Below, piece by piece: positions 56,526 through 64,000 of a stretch of DNA of 64,000 nucleotides. The DNA comes from Burkholderia sp. HI2500 (GTDB taxonomy: Bacteria > Pseudomonadota > Gammaproteobacteria > Burkholderiales > Burkholderiaceae). Both the position numbers and the translations under genes were made by a program. The stretch's first letter is position 1; each line of letters begins with the position of its first letter. The notes beneath the pieces were generated by a model. It was not told where the DNA came from. It ran no database searches and saw only the letters and a program-made list of their open reading frames with translations. The stretch is from assembly GCF_002223055.1 (NCBI RefSeq), contig NZ_NKFL01000006.1, positions 1,426,001-1,490,000 of the forward strand, written 5' to 3'.

Positions 56526-57539
56526 TCAGACGAGCTCGGGCGTCTGCACGACGCTGATCTCGACACCGACGGCCGTCGCGCCGAGCCCCGTCACCGGCTG
56601 CGCGTCGCGATAGTCGAGGCCGACCGCGATGCGCACGTAGCGCTCGTCCGGGCAGCGATTCATGAACGGATCGAACCCGACCCAGCCGAGCCCTTCCACA
56701 TACGCCTCGGCCCACGCATGGCCGGCCGGCTGCTGCGTCAGCCCGGCCGCCTGCGACTGCGCGCCGTGCGCCGGCTGCGGCATTCCCTGCGACTGCGACT
56801 GCGATTGCGACTGGGACTGTGACTGCGACTGCGCCGCATGCGACGCGCCGAGCACCTGCTGCATGCCCTCGCCGCTCTGCAGCGCGAGCGCTTCTTCCTG
56901 CTCGACGTCGCCCGCGTTCTGCTTCGCGTCGGCGATGCGTTGCATCGCGCTGTCCGCCAGCACGTAGCCCGAGATATAGCGCGCGGGAATCTTCAGCACG
57001 CGCGCGGCCGCGATGAACGCATGCGCATGGTCGCGGCTCGTGCCCTCGCCGCTTTGCAGCGCGGTTTCCGCGTCGACGGGGGCGTCGGCGGCCAGGTTCG
57101 GTGCATACGCGATGCGGTCGTGCACTTCCGTCATCAGCCAGTGCAGCGCGTCGAGGCTGTGCGGCTCGATCGGCAGCGCTTGCGCCAGCGCACGCACGGT
57201 GTCGCCGGCCTTCGTCAGCGCCGTTTCGCGCTCGAAGATCCACGGCGGCGCATAGCCTTCAGGATGACCGAGTATGCCCGCGCGGTCCTGCGTCTCGACG
57301 ACGCCGGCCGCGATGACGACGATCTCGGCCTTCGCGCCGCGGTCGTGCCGCACGAGGTCGATCCGGTTGCCGAGCCCGTCGGCATAGGACAGCGACGGCT
57401 CGACGCCGTCGATCGTGACCTGCCACGCGCGCACCGTCTGCCCGGGGCCCGACTGCGGGCGCAGCCGCAGCCGTTGCAGCGCATGGGTGGCTTGATCGTC
57501 GAACTGATAACGCGAGATGTGTCGGATGGCGAGTCGCAT
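56526..57539 (-). CDS. Transglutaminase-like protein lacking the catalytic Cys (module A)
   Basis: A 337-aa transglutaminase-fold protein. The N-terminal domain MRLAIRHISRYQFDDQATHALQRLRLRPQ is standard. The nucleophile position reads SGEGTSRDHAHAFIAAARVLKIPARYISGY, so Ser168 stands where both paralogues in this window have Cys. His274 (GHAWAEAYV) and Asp290 (WVGFDP) are kept. Between them is an insertion with an SQ dipeptide run (about 237-251) coded by a hexanucleotide repeat. It may be a non-catalytic or serine-based version. Nine nt downstream of the alpha-E gene. Confidence 0.82.
   Translation of the reverse strand: MRLAIRHISRYQFDDQATHALQRLRLRPQSGPGQTVRAWQVTIDGVEPSLSYADGLGNRIDLVRHDRGAKAEIVVIAAGVVETQDRAGILGHPEGYAPPWIFERETALTKAGDTVRALAQALPIEPHSLDALHWLMTEVHDRIAYAPNLAADAPVDAETALQSGEGTSRDHAHAFIAAARVLKIPARYISGYVLADSAMQRIADAKQNAGDVEQEEALALQSGEGMQQVLGASHAAQSQSQSQSQSQSQSQGMPQPAHGAQSQAAGLTQQPAGHAWAEAYVEGLGWVGFDPFMNRCPDERYVRIAVGLDYRDAQPVTGLGATAVGVEISVVQTPELV
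56788..56833. repeat. Hexanucleotide repeat coding a Ser-Gln run
   Basis: Imperfect copies of GACTGC (plus strand), about 7-8 units, code for (SQ)n on the minus strand inside the Ser-variant transglutaminase. The unit length is a multiple of 3, so slippage would change linker length without frameshift. Confidence 0.8.
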
Positions 57540-57547
57540 GGCAAGTC

Positions 57548-58489
57548 TCAGTCGAAGTTGTAAGCCTGGGCGATTTCGAGCCCGAGGCTGTTGTTGCGGC
57601 CGATGAAGTCGGTCAGGAACTCGTGCAGGCCACTCTTGAAGATCCGCTCGACCGAGGTGTCGGACAGCATTTGCAGGATCTTCGTGGCCGTGTCGTGACA
57701 CGGGTGTGTCACACCGTAATCCTTTGCGAGCAGGTTCAGGCTCGACACGACGCGCCCGTAGCAATAACGCAGCGAACGCGGCATGCGGCCGTTCAGGATC
57801 AGGTAGTCGGCGATGTTCATCGGCTTGTACTGCACGTCGTACACCCAGCGGTACGAACGGTGCGCGGCGACGCAGCGCAGGATCGTCTCCCACTGGTAGT
57901 TGTCGAGGATCGTGCCGACGTGCGACACCGACGGCAGCAGCAGGTGGTATTTCACGTCGATGATCCGCGCGGTGTTGTCGGCGCGCTCGACGAACGCGCC
58001 GATCTGCGCGAAATCGAAGATCTCGTTGCGCAGCATCGTGCTGTAGAAACTGCCGAGGATCAGCGCGGTTTCGCGCTTCACCTGGTCGAGCACGGCCGGC
58101 AGTTCGCTCTCCGGCACCGGCTGCGCGAGCGCGCGGCGCAACGCGAGCCACGCGCCGTTCACGCTCTCCCATGCCTCGCGGGTGAGCGCCGTGCGCACCA
58201 TCCGCGCGTTCGAGCGCGCGGCGTCGATGCACGACAGCACGCTCGACGGGTTGTCGCGGTCGCGCAGCAGGTAGTCGGTCACGGTATCGGCCGCATACGC
58301 GTCGTATTTCTGCCGGTAGCCGTCGTCCGTGCCCGAGCTGACGAGCACCGACGACCATTCGGCCGGCGCGTCGGACGTGCGCGTGAGCGCCATCCGCAGC
58401 CCGGCATCGACGATGCGCGCGATGTTCTCCGCGCGCTCGATATAGCGGTACATCCAGTAGAGACCGCTTGCAGTACGTCCCAGAAGCAT
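57548..58489 (-). CDS. Alpha-E domain protein (DUF403, module A)
   Basis: A 313-aa all-helical alpha-E protein: MLLGRTASGLYWMYRYIERAENIARIVDAGLRMALT at the N-terminus with the family's RT(A/S)xxLYWxxRYxERAENxAR signature, which recurs in altered form near residues 165-180 (FVERADNTARIIDVKYHLLLPS). These proteins always accompany the ATP-grasp partner; biochemical role undetermined. Between the ATP-grasp and the Ser-variant transglutaminase genes, same strand. Confidence 0.9.
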   Translation of the reverse strand: MLLGRTASGLYWMYRYIERAENIARIVDAGLRMALTRTSDAPAEWSSVLVSSGTDDGYRQKYDAYAADTVTDYLLRDRDNPSSVLSCIDAARSNARMVRTALTREAWESVNGAWLALRRALAQPVPESELPAVLDQVKRETALILGSFYSTMLRNEIFDFAQIGAFVERADNTARIIDVKYHLLLPSVSHVGTILDNYQWETILRCVAAHRSYRWVYDVQYKPMNIADYLILNGRMPRSLRYCYGRVVSSLNLLAKDYGVTHPCHDTATKILQMLSDTSVERIFKSGLHEFLTDFIGRNNSLGLEIAQAYNFD

Positions 58490-58553
58490 CTCGTGTCCAC
58501 TCCGTCTTCGTTCGGTTGGCGCCCCGGTCGCGGGGCGCGCGGTCGCGTCCGGC

Positions 58554-59969
58554 TCAGTCGGCCAGCACCCAGGTGTCCTTGGTGCCGCCGCCCTGGCTCG
58601 AGTTGACGACGAGCGATCCCTCCTTCAGCGCGACGCGCGTCAGCCCACCCGGCGTGATGCGGATGCGATCCGACACCAGCACGAACGGCCGCAGGTCGAC
58701 GTGGCGCGGCGCGAGGCCGGCTTCGGTCAGGATCGGCGTCGTGGACAGCGCGAGCGTCGGCTGCGCGATGTAGTTCGCGGGGCGCGCGCGCAGCTTCGCG
58801 GCAAAGGCTTCGAGCTCGGCTTTCGACGCGCACGGCCCGACCAGCATCCCGTAGCCGCCCGAGCCGTGCACTTCCTTCACGACCAGTTCGTCGAGATGGT
58901 CGAGCACGTATTTCAGGCTGTCGGCCTCGCCGCAGCGCCAGGTCGGCACGTTCTCCAGCAGCGCCTTGCGGCCCGTGTAGAACTCGACGATCTCCGGCAT
59001 GTACGAGTAGATCGCCTTGTCGTCGGCGATGCCGGTGCCGGGCGCGTTCGCGATCGTGATGTTGCCCGCGCGGTACACGTCCATGATCCCCGCGACGCCG
59101 AGCACCGAATCGGGGCGGAACGTGAGCGGATCGAGGAACGCGTCGTCGACGCGGCGATACAGCACGTCGATCGGCTGGAAGCCTTCGGTCGTGCGCATCG
59201 CGACGCGGCCGTCGATCACCTGCAGGTCGCTGCCCTCGACGAGATGCACGCCCATCTGGTCGGCGAGGAACGAATGTTCGTAGTACGCGGAATTGTGGAT
59301 GCCGGGCGTGAGCACGGCGACGGTCGGGTTGTCGGCGTTGCCGCCCGGCGGGCACACGGCCGCGAGCGACTGGCGCAGCATCTGCGGATAAGTCTCGACC
59401 GGGCGCACCTTCACCTGCTGGAACAGCTCCGGGAAGAGCTGCATCATCGTCTCGCGGTTTTCCAGCATGTACGACACGCCGGACGGCGTGCGCGCGTTGT
59501 CCTCCAGCACATAGAATTCGTTCTCGCCGGTGCGCACGATGTCCACGCCGATGATGTGCGTGTAAACGTTGCCGGGCGGCCGGAAATCGATCATTTCCGG
59601 GATGAACGCTTCGTTGTGCGCGATCAGGTGCTTCGGCACGATGCCCGCGCGCACGATTTCCTGGCGGTGGTAGATGTCGTCGAGGAACGCGTTGAGCGCC
59701 ATCACGCGCTGCTCGATGCCGAGCGACAGCCGGCTCCATTCGGCGCCCGAGATGATGCGCGGGACGATGTCGAACGGAATCAGCCGCTCGGCGGCCTCCG
59801 CGTCGCCGTAGACGGCGAACGTGATGCCCGTCTTGCGGAACACGCCTTCCGCGTCGTAGGCCTTCTGGGCGAGGCTCGCGGGATTCTGCGTGTCGAGCCA
59901 CTGCTTCAGGCGCGCGTAGGGCGCCCTTACCATGTCGCCGGATTGCAGCATTTCATCGAATGGCTTCAT
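58554..59969 (-). CDS. Circularly permuted ATP-grasp ligase (DUF404/DUF407, module A)
   Basis: A 471-aa stand-alone ATP-grasp of the circularly permuted type, predicted to form amide/peptide bonds. Recognisable parts: MVRAPYARLKQWLDTQNPASLAQKAYDAEGVFRKTGITFAVYGD at the N-terminus, EFYVLEDNARTPSGVSYMLENR (E-D-N metal motif), VEGSDLQVIDGRVAMRTTEGFQPIDVLYRRVDDAFLDPLTFRPDS, ITIANAPGTGIADDKAIYSYMPEI, and VKEVHGSGGYGMLVGP (P-loop-like). The start MKPFDEML has GGAG upstream and gives normal family length. First gene of module A. Confidence 0.9.
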   Translation of the reverse strand: MKPFDEMLQSGDMVRAPYARLKQWLDTQNPASLAQKAYDAEGVFRKTGITFAVYGDAEAAERLIPFDIVPRIISGAEWSRLSLGIEQRVMALNAFLDDIYHRQEIVRAGIVPKHLIAHNEAFIPEMIDFRPPGNVYTHIIGVDIVRTGENEFYVLEDNARTPSGVSYMLENRETMMQLFPELFQQVKVRPVETYPQMLRQSLAAVCPPGGNADNPTVAVLTPGIHNSAYYEHSFLADQMGVHLVEGSDLQVIDGRVAMRTTEGFQPIDVLYRRVDDAFLDPLTFRPDSVLGVAGIMDVYRAGNITIANAPGTGIADDKAIYSYMPEIVEFYTGRKALLENVPTWRCGEADSLKYVLDHLDELVVKEVHGSGGYGMLVGPCASKAELEAFAAKLRARPANYIAQPTLALSTTPILTEAGLAPRHVDLRPFVLVSDRIRITPGGLTRVALKEGSLVVNSSQGGGTKDTWVLAD

Positions 59970-60571
59970 CGATCTTTTCTCCATCGATCGTTTTCCCCGG
60001 CATTGCGCATGCCGGACCGGCGTAATGAATGCTTTGCAAGGAACGTGCCTTGCGCGATCCCCTCGATATCCCCCCGTTTTTGCGCCGCGCCGGGCACGCC
60101 CGCGCGGCATTGCGCACCATCACGGTGCAGCGCCCGACGCGACGGGCGACGACGGTGCGTCGCCGGCGCGCACGGTTCATGCTGCGCCGCGTCTTTCGAA
60201 CATAGTTCCCCCGCGTGTCACGAATGTGCAATCTGCACTGCACAAAAAAACGGCCCGCCCGCGCATCGGACCACCGGAACGAAAGAACGGGAAGGCGGGC
60301 CGGCACGCGCACGGCGCAACCGGCCCTGGGGGAAGTACCGTCTGCGGCCGCACCGGCAGTTCGACGCGATGAACTGTCCGGTTAAGCCGGGTCCGGCACC
60401 TCAACGCTATGCAGCCGTAATCCCGCCGACAACGCCCATGCATATTTCGACTGACACCCATCGAAAAAAAACATCGGGTCGAGCGGCGCGAGGCGCGGTA
60501 CGCTAGAACGTTCGTGCAGCAAACGGTGCCGCCGCCTTTCAGGCGCCCGACTATAAAAAGCGAAGATCGAA
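59970..60571. other. Intergenic region upstream of module A, with minus-strand terminator
   Basis: About 600 bp with no supportable gene. It holds an intrinsic terminator on the minus strand at 60244-60302, followed by about 275 nt to the ATP-grasp start, so an attenuated leader or a small RNA from 60303-60560 is possible. Confidence 0.5.
60244..60302 (-). terminator. Minus-strand intrinsic terminator in a leader region
   Basis: CGGCCCGCC (60251-60259) pairs perfectly with GGCGGGCCG (60294-60302); on the minus strand the stem is followed by seven U (60250-60244). The loop region contains a further partial stem. It does not follow any recognised minus-strand gene. Confidence 0.75.
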
Positions 60572-61570
60572 ATGGAAGCAAAGTGGCTGGAAGATTTCCT
60601 GAGCCTTGCGGATACCAAGAGCTTTTCCCGGGCCGCGCGTAACCGGCACCTCACGCAATCGGCATTCAGCAGACGAATAGCGGCACTCGAAACCTGGATG
60701 GACGCGAAGCTGGTGGATCGGAGCATCAACCCGATCACGCTCACGCCAGCCGGCCAGATGTTCCGCGGGCTCGCCGCGGACATCCTGCGCAGCATGTATG
60801 CGGCGCGCAATCTCGTGAACGGCTACGACCAGTTCGCGGCCAGCGACCAGGTCGTGCGTTTCGCGGTGGCCCACACGCTCGTCTTCACGCTGTTTCCCGA
60901 ATGGCTCAAGCAGCTCAACGGCGAGGTCGGCCACGTCACCGCACGCGTCAACGCGGTGAACGTGCCGGAAGGCGTGCAGCAGCTCGTCGAAGGGGAATGC
61001 GACCTGCTGCTCGGCTATCACCATCCGCAGCTGCCGATCGTGCTCGACCCGAATCACTTCCCGTTCGTCAGCCTCGGCGTCGAGCGGATCCTGCCCGTGT
61101 CGACACCCGATGCGCGCGGCAAGCCCGTGTTCCAGTTGCCGGGCACCCCCGATGCACCGCTGCCGCTGCTCGCGTATTCGTCGGGCGCGTTTCTCGGCAA
61201 CATCGTCGAGATGCTGCTGCTGAATGCCACCGAGCCGTACATGCTGCACCGCTGCTTCGAGACGCACATGTCCGAGGCCCTGAAGGGCATGGTCGTGGCC
61301 GGGCACGGGATCGGCTGGCTGCCGGAAAGCTGCGTCGCGAAGGAACTCGCGGAAGGCACGCTCGTGTGCGCAGGTTCCGGCGACTGGATCACCGAGCTCG
61401 AAATCCGCCTGTACCGATCGGCCCGCAAGCGCGGGCTCGCGGCCGAGCAACTGTGGACCTACATCATGAACCGGCCGCGCACGGCGGTCGACGGTGCAGC
61501 CGGCGCGGCCGAACCCGCGGCCGCACCGGCGATGCGCATCGCCCGGCGCAGCGCGGGCGGCAGCCGCTGA
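60572..61570 (+). CDS. LysR-type regulator, HypT (hypochlorite sensor)-like
   Basis: A 332-aa LysR protein. The wHTH is MEAKWLEDFLSLADTKSFSRAARNRHLTQSAFSRRIAALETWMDAKLVDRS, with the TKWLxDFL...SQxAFSRRIRALE style seen in HypT/YjiE, and the effector domain follows (VVRFAVAHTLVFTLFPEWLKQL...). HypT senses hypochlorite by Met oxidation; whether this protein does is unknown. Ala-rich C-terminal tail. It is divergent from the ATP-grasp operon across 600 bp and could regulate it. Confidence 0.8.
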   Translation: MEAKWLEDFLSLADTKSFSRAARNRHLTQSAFSRRIAALETWMDAKLVDRSINPITLTPAGQMFRGLAADILRSMYAARNLVNGYDQFAASDQVVRFAVAHTLVFTLFPEWLKQLNGEVGHVTARVNAVNVPEGVQQLVEGECDLLLGYHHPQLPIVLDPNHFPFVSLGVERILPVSTPDARGKPVFQLPGTPDAPLPLLAYSSGAFLGNIVEMLLLNATEPYMLHRCFETHMSEALKGMVVAGHGIGWLPESCVAKELAEGTLVCAGSGDWITELEIRLYRSARKRGLAAEQLWTYIMNRPRTAVDGAAGAAEPAAAPAMRIARRSAGGSR

Positions 61571-62282
61571 TCGTCGCGTTCGCGTCGTTCCCGCGGACGA
61601 CGCGAACGCAAGCACGGTTGGCGACAATCCGGTGTGCGCATCCATTCGCGCCGCGTCGCTTCCCGGATTACACGCCCCGCTTTCCGGTAGCAAGCAACGA
61701 TCCCGCTTTAGCCTGAAAAATGACCGTGCCGGACGCGTAATCGATATCAGATGATTCGCAATCGTTTGCATCCCGTGGATGAACTTTTTACGTCCGGCAT
61801 TGCACATCGGCATTTTCCGTCTGATTATCAGGACAGAAATACCCTGTTACAGAACAAATTAAAAGTTTCGATTTACCTGTAACAATCTAAAATACCAACA
61901 ACGCCTCCCCCGCATTTCATATCGTGCGACCTGTATCTGGATCGATTTCAATTTTTCCGGAACACAGCCGCAAAAATTCCTTTTATCAGTCGTTATTTTT
62001 CGGCACGAATGGCGATACGTCCGACGTGATTCAATGCGTGGCGGATCATCGCTACCGACTAGCAATATTCATATTCGGCAATATCGACTTTCTTCATAGT
62101 TAATGGAATCATACGAATCCGTCGCAATCCTATTTAAATAGGATATTTAACGTCGTCCCATTCAGGCCACACGCGGTTGTTGGTTCAAAGTCCATCGTGT
62201 ATCAATAGCGTGTCGCAAAAAGAACGTTGGCAAATCTGACTCGGAATAAATGCTCGCCATTGATTCCGGACGGGAGGTTGCA
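61571..62282. other. AT-rich intergenic region with 18-bp palindrome
   Basis: About 710 bp, the most AT-rich stretch of the window (especially 61740-62160). No supportable gene. It contains the perfect palindrome at 62127-62144 and presumably the promoter of the following exported-protein genes. Confidence 0.55.
62127..62144. promoter_or_regulatory. 18-bp perfect palindrome ATCCTATTTAAATAGGAT
   Basis: Perfect dyad in AT-rich DNA 139 bp before the start of the first gene of the run. Likely a regulator binding site; the protein is not identifiable from the sequence. Confidence 0.5.
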
Positions 62283-62726
62283 ATGTCTTCCTCGTTTCGA
62301 CAGCATGCTCGCCCTTTGCTGAGCGTCTTCATCTGCGCGCTCAGCATGAATGCGATGGCCCAGACGCTCGCGTCCCAGCCGTCCGCGTCCGCGCCCGCCC
62401 CTGCATCCGGCCCGGGTGCGGATCGCTACGTCATTTCGTATATCTGCGGCGATGCGCGGATCGACGGTACGGCACCGCTACCGCCCGACGGACGGCCGTA
62501 CAACCTGGGCGTGTCGTTTGCTTCAGCCAAGACGGGGCAGCCGCTCGCCAACGTCCAGGTGCGCCTGCGGCGACATGGCCGCGTGCTCGTCGAATTCAAT
62601 GCATCGGGGTCGCGTTGCCTGTTCAGCGTGCCCGATGCGAGCTACCGGGTCGAAGGAACCTATCAGGGCGCGACCCAGTTCGCGATCGTCGAAACGGGTG
62701 CGCTGACCACGCAGTTGAAATGGTGA
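62283..62726 (+). CDS. Small secreted protein
   Basis: A 147-aa exported protein. The signal peptide MSSSFRQHARPLLSVFICALSMNAMA ends at AMA-QT, followed by an Ala/Ser/Pro linker. A compact domain follows, with two Cys (ISYICGDAR, SGSRCLFSV) and a carboxypeptidase-regulatory/beta-sandwich flavour (GQPLANVQVRLRRHGRVLVEFNASGSRCLFSVPDASYRVEGTYQGATQ). Start chosen for GGGAGG. Function unknown. Confidence 0.65.
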   Translation: MSSSFRQHARPLLSVFICALSMNAMAQTLASQPSASAPAPASGPGADRYVISYICGDARIDGTAPLPPDGRPYNLGVSFASAKTGQPLANVQVRLRRHGRVLVEFNASGSRCLFSVPDASYRVEGTYQGATQFAIVETGALTTQLKW

Positions 62727-62788
62727 GCGCCACCTGAGCGAACCGCATCACGTCTTACACCACAACGTATCGAATCGAGGAGACATGA

Positions 62789-63592
62789 ATGACTCGTGCA
62801 GAACGACAGGACGGCTCGCCCGCCCACCAGCCGAAACCCTCCTGGGGTCCTGGAAAGAACGCGGCGCTCAGCTTCGCCGCATTCGCCGCGATCTTCGGCC
62901 TCTTCGCGTACGCCGAACGGGACACGACGGTCGGCCATGCGAGCGTGACGCACGACATCTCCGGCGCGATCGGAACCGCCGTCGGGAAAACCCGCAACGC
63001 GATCATGGCCCTTGCCTCGCACGCACCCGCAACGGGCACGTCCGGAACATCGGCCGAGCCCGGGGCAGCCTCGACACGCACGCCGGCCTCGCCGCCCGCG
63101 CCGCCGTCGCAGGTTGCGTCGACGTCGGCCGCGCCCGAGGTATCCACCGTGCCGCCCGTCTCGCTCGCGGTCGAACCGAAAGCCGCGCGGCAGCCCGCCC
63201 CCCAAGCCGTCGTGAAACAGCGGCAGTCGGCGCATGCGCCGCCCGTGACGCTCGCGGCCGGTACGCATGCGGCATCGGCCAACGGTCGCGCCGCCACGCG
63301 GCACGGCGCCGCGCACCGTGCGCAGCGTGCCGAAGCGCTGGCCGGCACGAGCAGGCGCATGGACTTCGCGCCCAAGCCCCGGCCGGACGGCAGCGACACC
63401 ATGCGCATGCAGACGGCCAGCATCACGCACGCGGAGCTGGAAAGCGCGCGTGCGCTGGCGAAGGCGCGCTCGTGCGCGGTGATCGACGAATGGGACTGCG
63501 TGGAACAAAACGCGAGCCGGGCACTCGCGATCGACCCCAAGAACAGCGAATCGCGTGCATTGCTCGGTCAGGCGATCCGCAACCGGCTGTAA
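62789..63592 (+). CDS. Single-pass membrane protein with Ala/Pro-rich linker and TPR-like end
   Basis: A 267-aa protein: short cytoplasmic N-terminus, one helix near residues 25-43 (AALSFAAFAAIFGLFAYA), a long low-complexity Ala/Pro/Thr segment (about 75-205), and a C-terminal helical region (HAELESARALAKARSCAVIDEWDCVEQNASRALAIDPKNSESRALLGQAIRNRL) resembling a TPR repeat. GAGGAGA precedes the ATG. Downstream of the small secreted protein on the same strand. No family recognised; the layout recalls accessory envelope or pilus-assembly proteins. Confidence 0.6.
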   Translation: MTRAERQDGSPAHQPKPSWGPGKNAALSFAAFAAIFGLFAYAERDTTVGHASVTHDISGAIGTAVGKTRNAIMALASHAPATGTSGTSAEPGAASTRTPASPPAPPSQVASTSAAPEVSTVPPVSLAVEPKAARQPAPQAVVKQRQSAHAPPVTLAAGTHAASANGRAATRHGAAHRAQRAEALAGTSRRMDFAPKPRPDGSDTMRMQTASITHAELESARALAKARSCAVIDEWDCVEQNASRALAIDPKNSESRALLGQAIRNRL

Positions 63593-63697
63593 GTCGGGTC
63601 CGCATCGCCGGGCACTCGCAGCCCGGCCGCGCGACGTGCGGCGACGTGCGTCGTCACACGGACAACCGACGTGATCGTGTCAATAGGAGGACACCTC

Positions 63698-64000
63698 GTG
63701 GACAACAATCGGAAACAACAATGCACCACCGTCGCTCCGTCCAACCGACGGCTCCTCCTGCATGCGCCGCTGGTGTTGCTGCTCGTCGCGTCCGGCCCCT
63801 GCTTCTCCGCCGACGGCGATCCGGAAACGGGCCGCGTCAACGAATTCGCCGGGACCCACGGCGCCCCGGACGCGGTGCCGCGCGGTGGGCAGCCGATGGT
63901 CGTGTCGATCCAGATTGCCCAGGCCGAGGTGGCCCCGCCCCCTCATGAGCCGACGCCGATCGCGCGGGCGTCGGATGCGTCGATGCAGATCGCGCAGGCA
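63698..64000 (+). CDS. Partial exported protein, cut by window end
   Basis: Open frame from GTG at 63698 with TAGGAGG 8-9 nt upstream, running to the window end (101 codons so far). The N-terminus MDNNRKQQCTT...RRLLLHAPLVLLLVASGPCFSADG is a signal peptide. The mature part is Ala/Pro-rich (GGQPMVVSIQIAQAEVAPPPHEPTP). Likely third member of the run of exported proteins. Family unknown because of truncation. Confidence 0.55.
   Translation, partial: MDNNRKQQCTTVAPSNRRLLLHAPLVLLLVASGPCFSADGDPETGRVNEFAGTHGAPDAVPRGGQPMVVSIQIAQAEVAPPPHEPTPIARASDASMQIAQA

Noticed and set aside
52827..56822. Very long plus-strand open frame (1331 codons) opposite the transglutaminase/DUF2126 gene
   Set aside because: Arg/Ala/His-rich antisense frame typical of high-GC DNA; the minus-strand protein has full family motifs.
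61859..62065. 68-codon minus-strand frame in the AT-rich region
   Set aside because: Low coding character, no Shine-Dalgarno, no similarity.

Overview
The window is high-GC beta-proteobacterial DNA. The protein set (gentisate and hydroxyproline catabolism, an extra RpoD-like sigma factor, a Tle3-type T6SS lipase, an ATP-grasp/alpha-E/transglutaminase locus) and the strong G/C third-position bias fit a Burkholderia, most likely of the cepacia complex. This assignment is recognition plus inference; no database search was run. No tRNA, rRNA, CRISPR array, prophage or intact insertion sequence was seen.

Layout. 34-4869: gentisate pathway operon on the minus strand (gentisate dioxygenase, fumarylpyruvate hydrolase, maleylpyruvate isomerase, 3-hydroxybenzoate 6-hydroxylase), with a divergent LysR regulator. 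4876-5096: hairpin plus 25 tandem copies of an 8-bp unit. 5105-14565: divergent trans-4-hydroxyproline catabolic cluster. On the minus strand it has the epimerase and the three dehydrogenase subunits, with a peculiar repeat holding two ATGA-coupled mini-ORFs inside the operon. On the plus strand it has the deaminase, a permease, the semialdehyde dehydrogenase and an imino-acid reductase. 14906-16765: ilvD. 16906-23082: two secreted or lipoprotein-like proteins, an RpoD paralogue, a PolX-N-terminus-like protein, two small hypothetical genes, and a MerR regulator divergent from a membrane protein across a SoxR-box-like promoter. 23341-26985: MarR/DHA2 efflux pair and an acetyl-CoA hydrolase/transferase-family enzyme.

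27639-34851: seven tightly coupled genes that look like a complete phosphonolipid pathway. PEP mutase (fused to a nucleotidyltransferase), phosphonopyruvate decarboxylase and AEP transaminase would make 2-aminoethylphosphonate. A nucleotidyltransferase would activate it, a CDP-alcohol phosphatidyltransferase would move it to a lipid, a 2OG-Fe(II) oxygenase would hydroxylate it and a flippase-like protein would translocate it. This is the strongest candidate for an under-described system here.

35506-40161: an amino-acid utilisation patch of somewhat lower GC (substrate-binding protein, asparaginase, threonine-synthase-like enzyme, truncated ornithine cyclodeaminase, YheO/DauR-like regulator, VOC protein). 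40301-44834: hypothetical exported protein, acyltransferase, proline iminopeptidase, two hypotheticals. 45062-48837: Tle3 phospholipase effector with a Tla3-like DUF2875 partner and no vgrG or recognisable immunity gene. 49155-59969: six genes forming two parallel ATP-grasp/alpha-E/transglutaminase modules, a family predicted to make and process an unknown peptide. 60572-61570: HypT-like LysR regulator. 62283 to the window end: a run of small secreted or membrane proteins behind an AT-rich region with an 18-bp perfect palindrome; the last gene is cut by the window edge.
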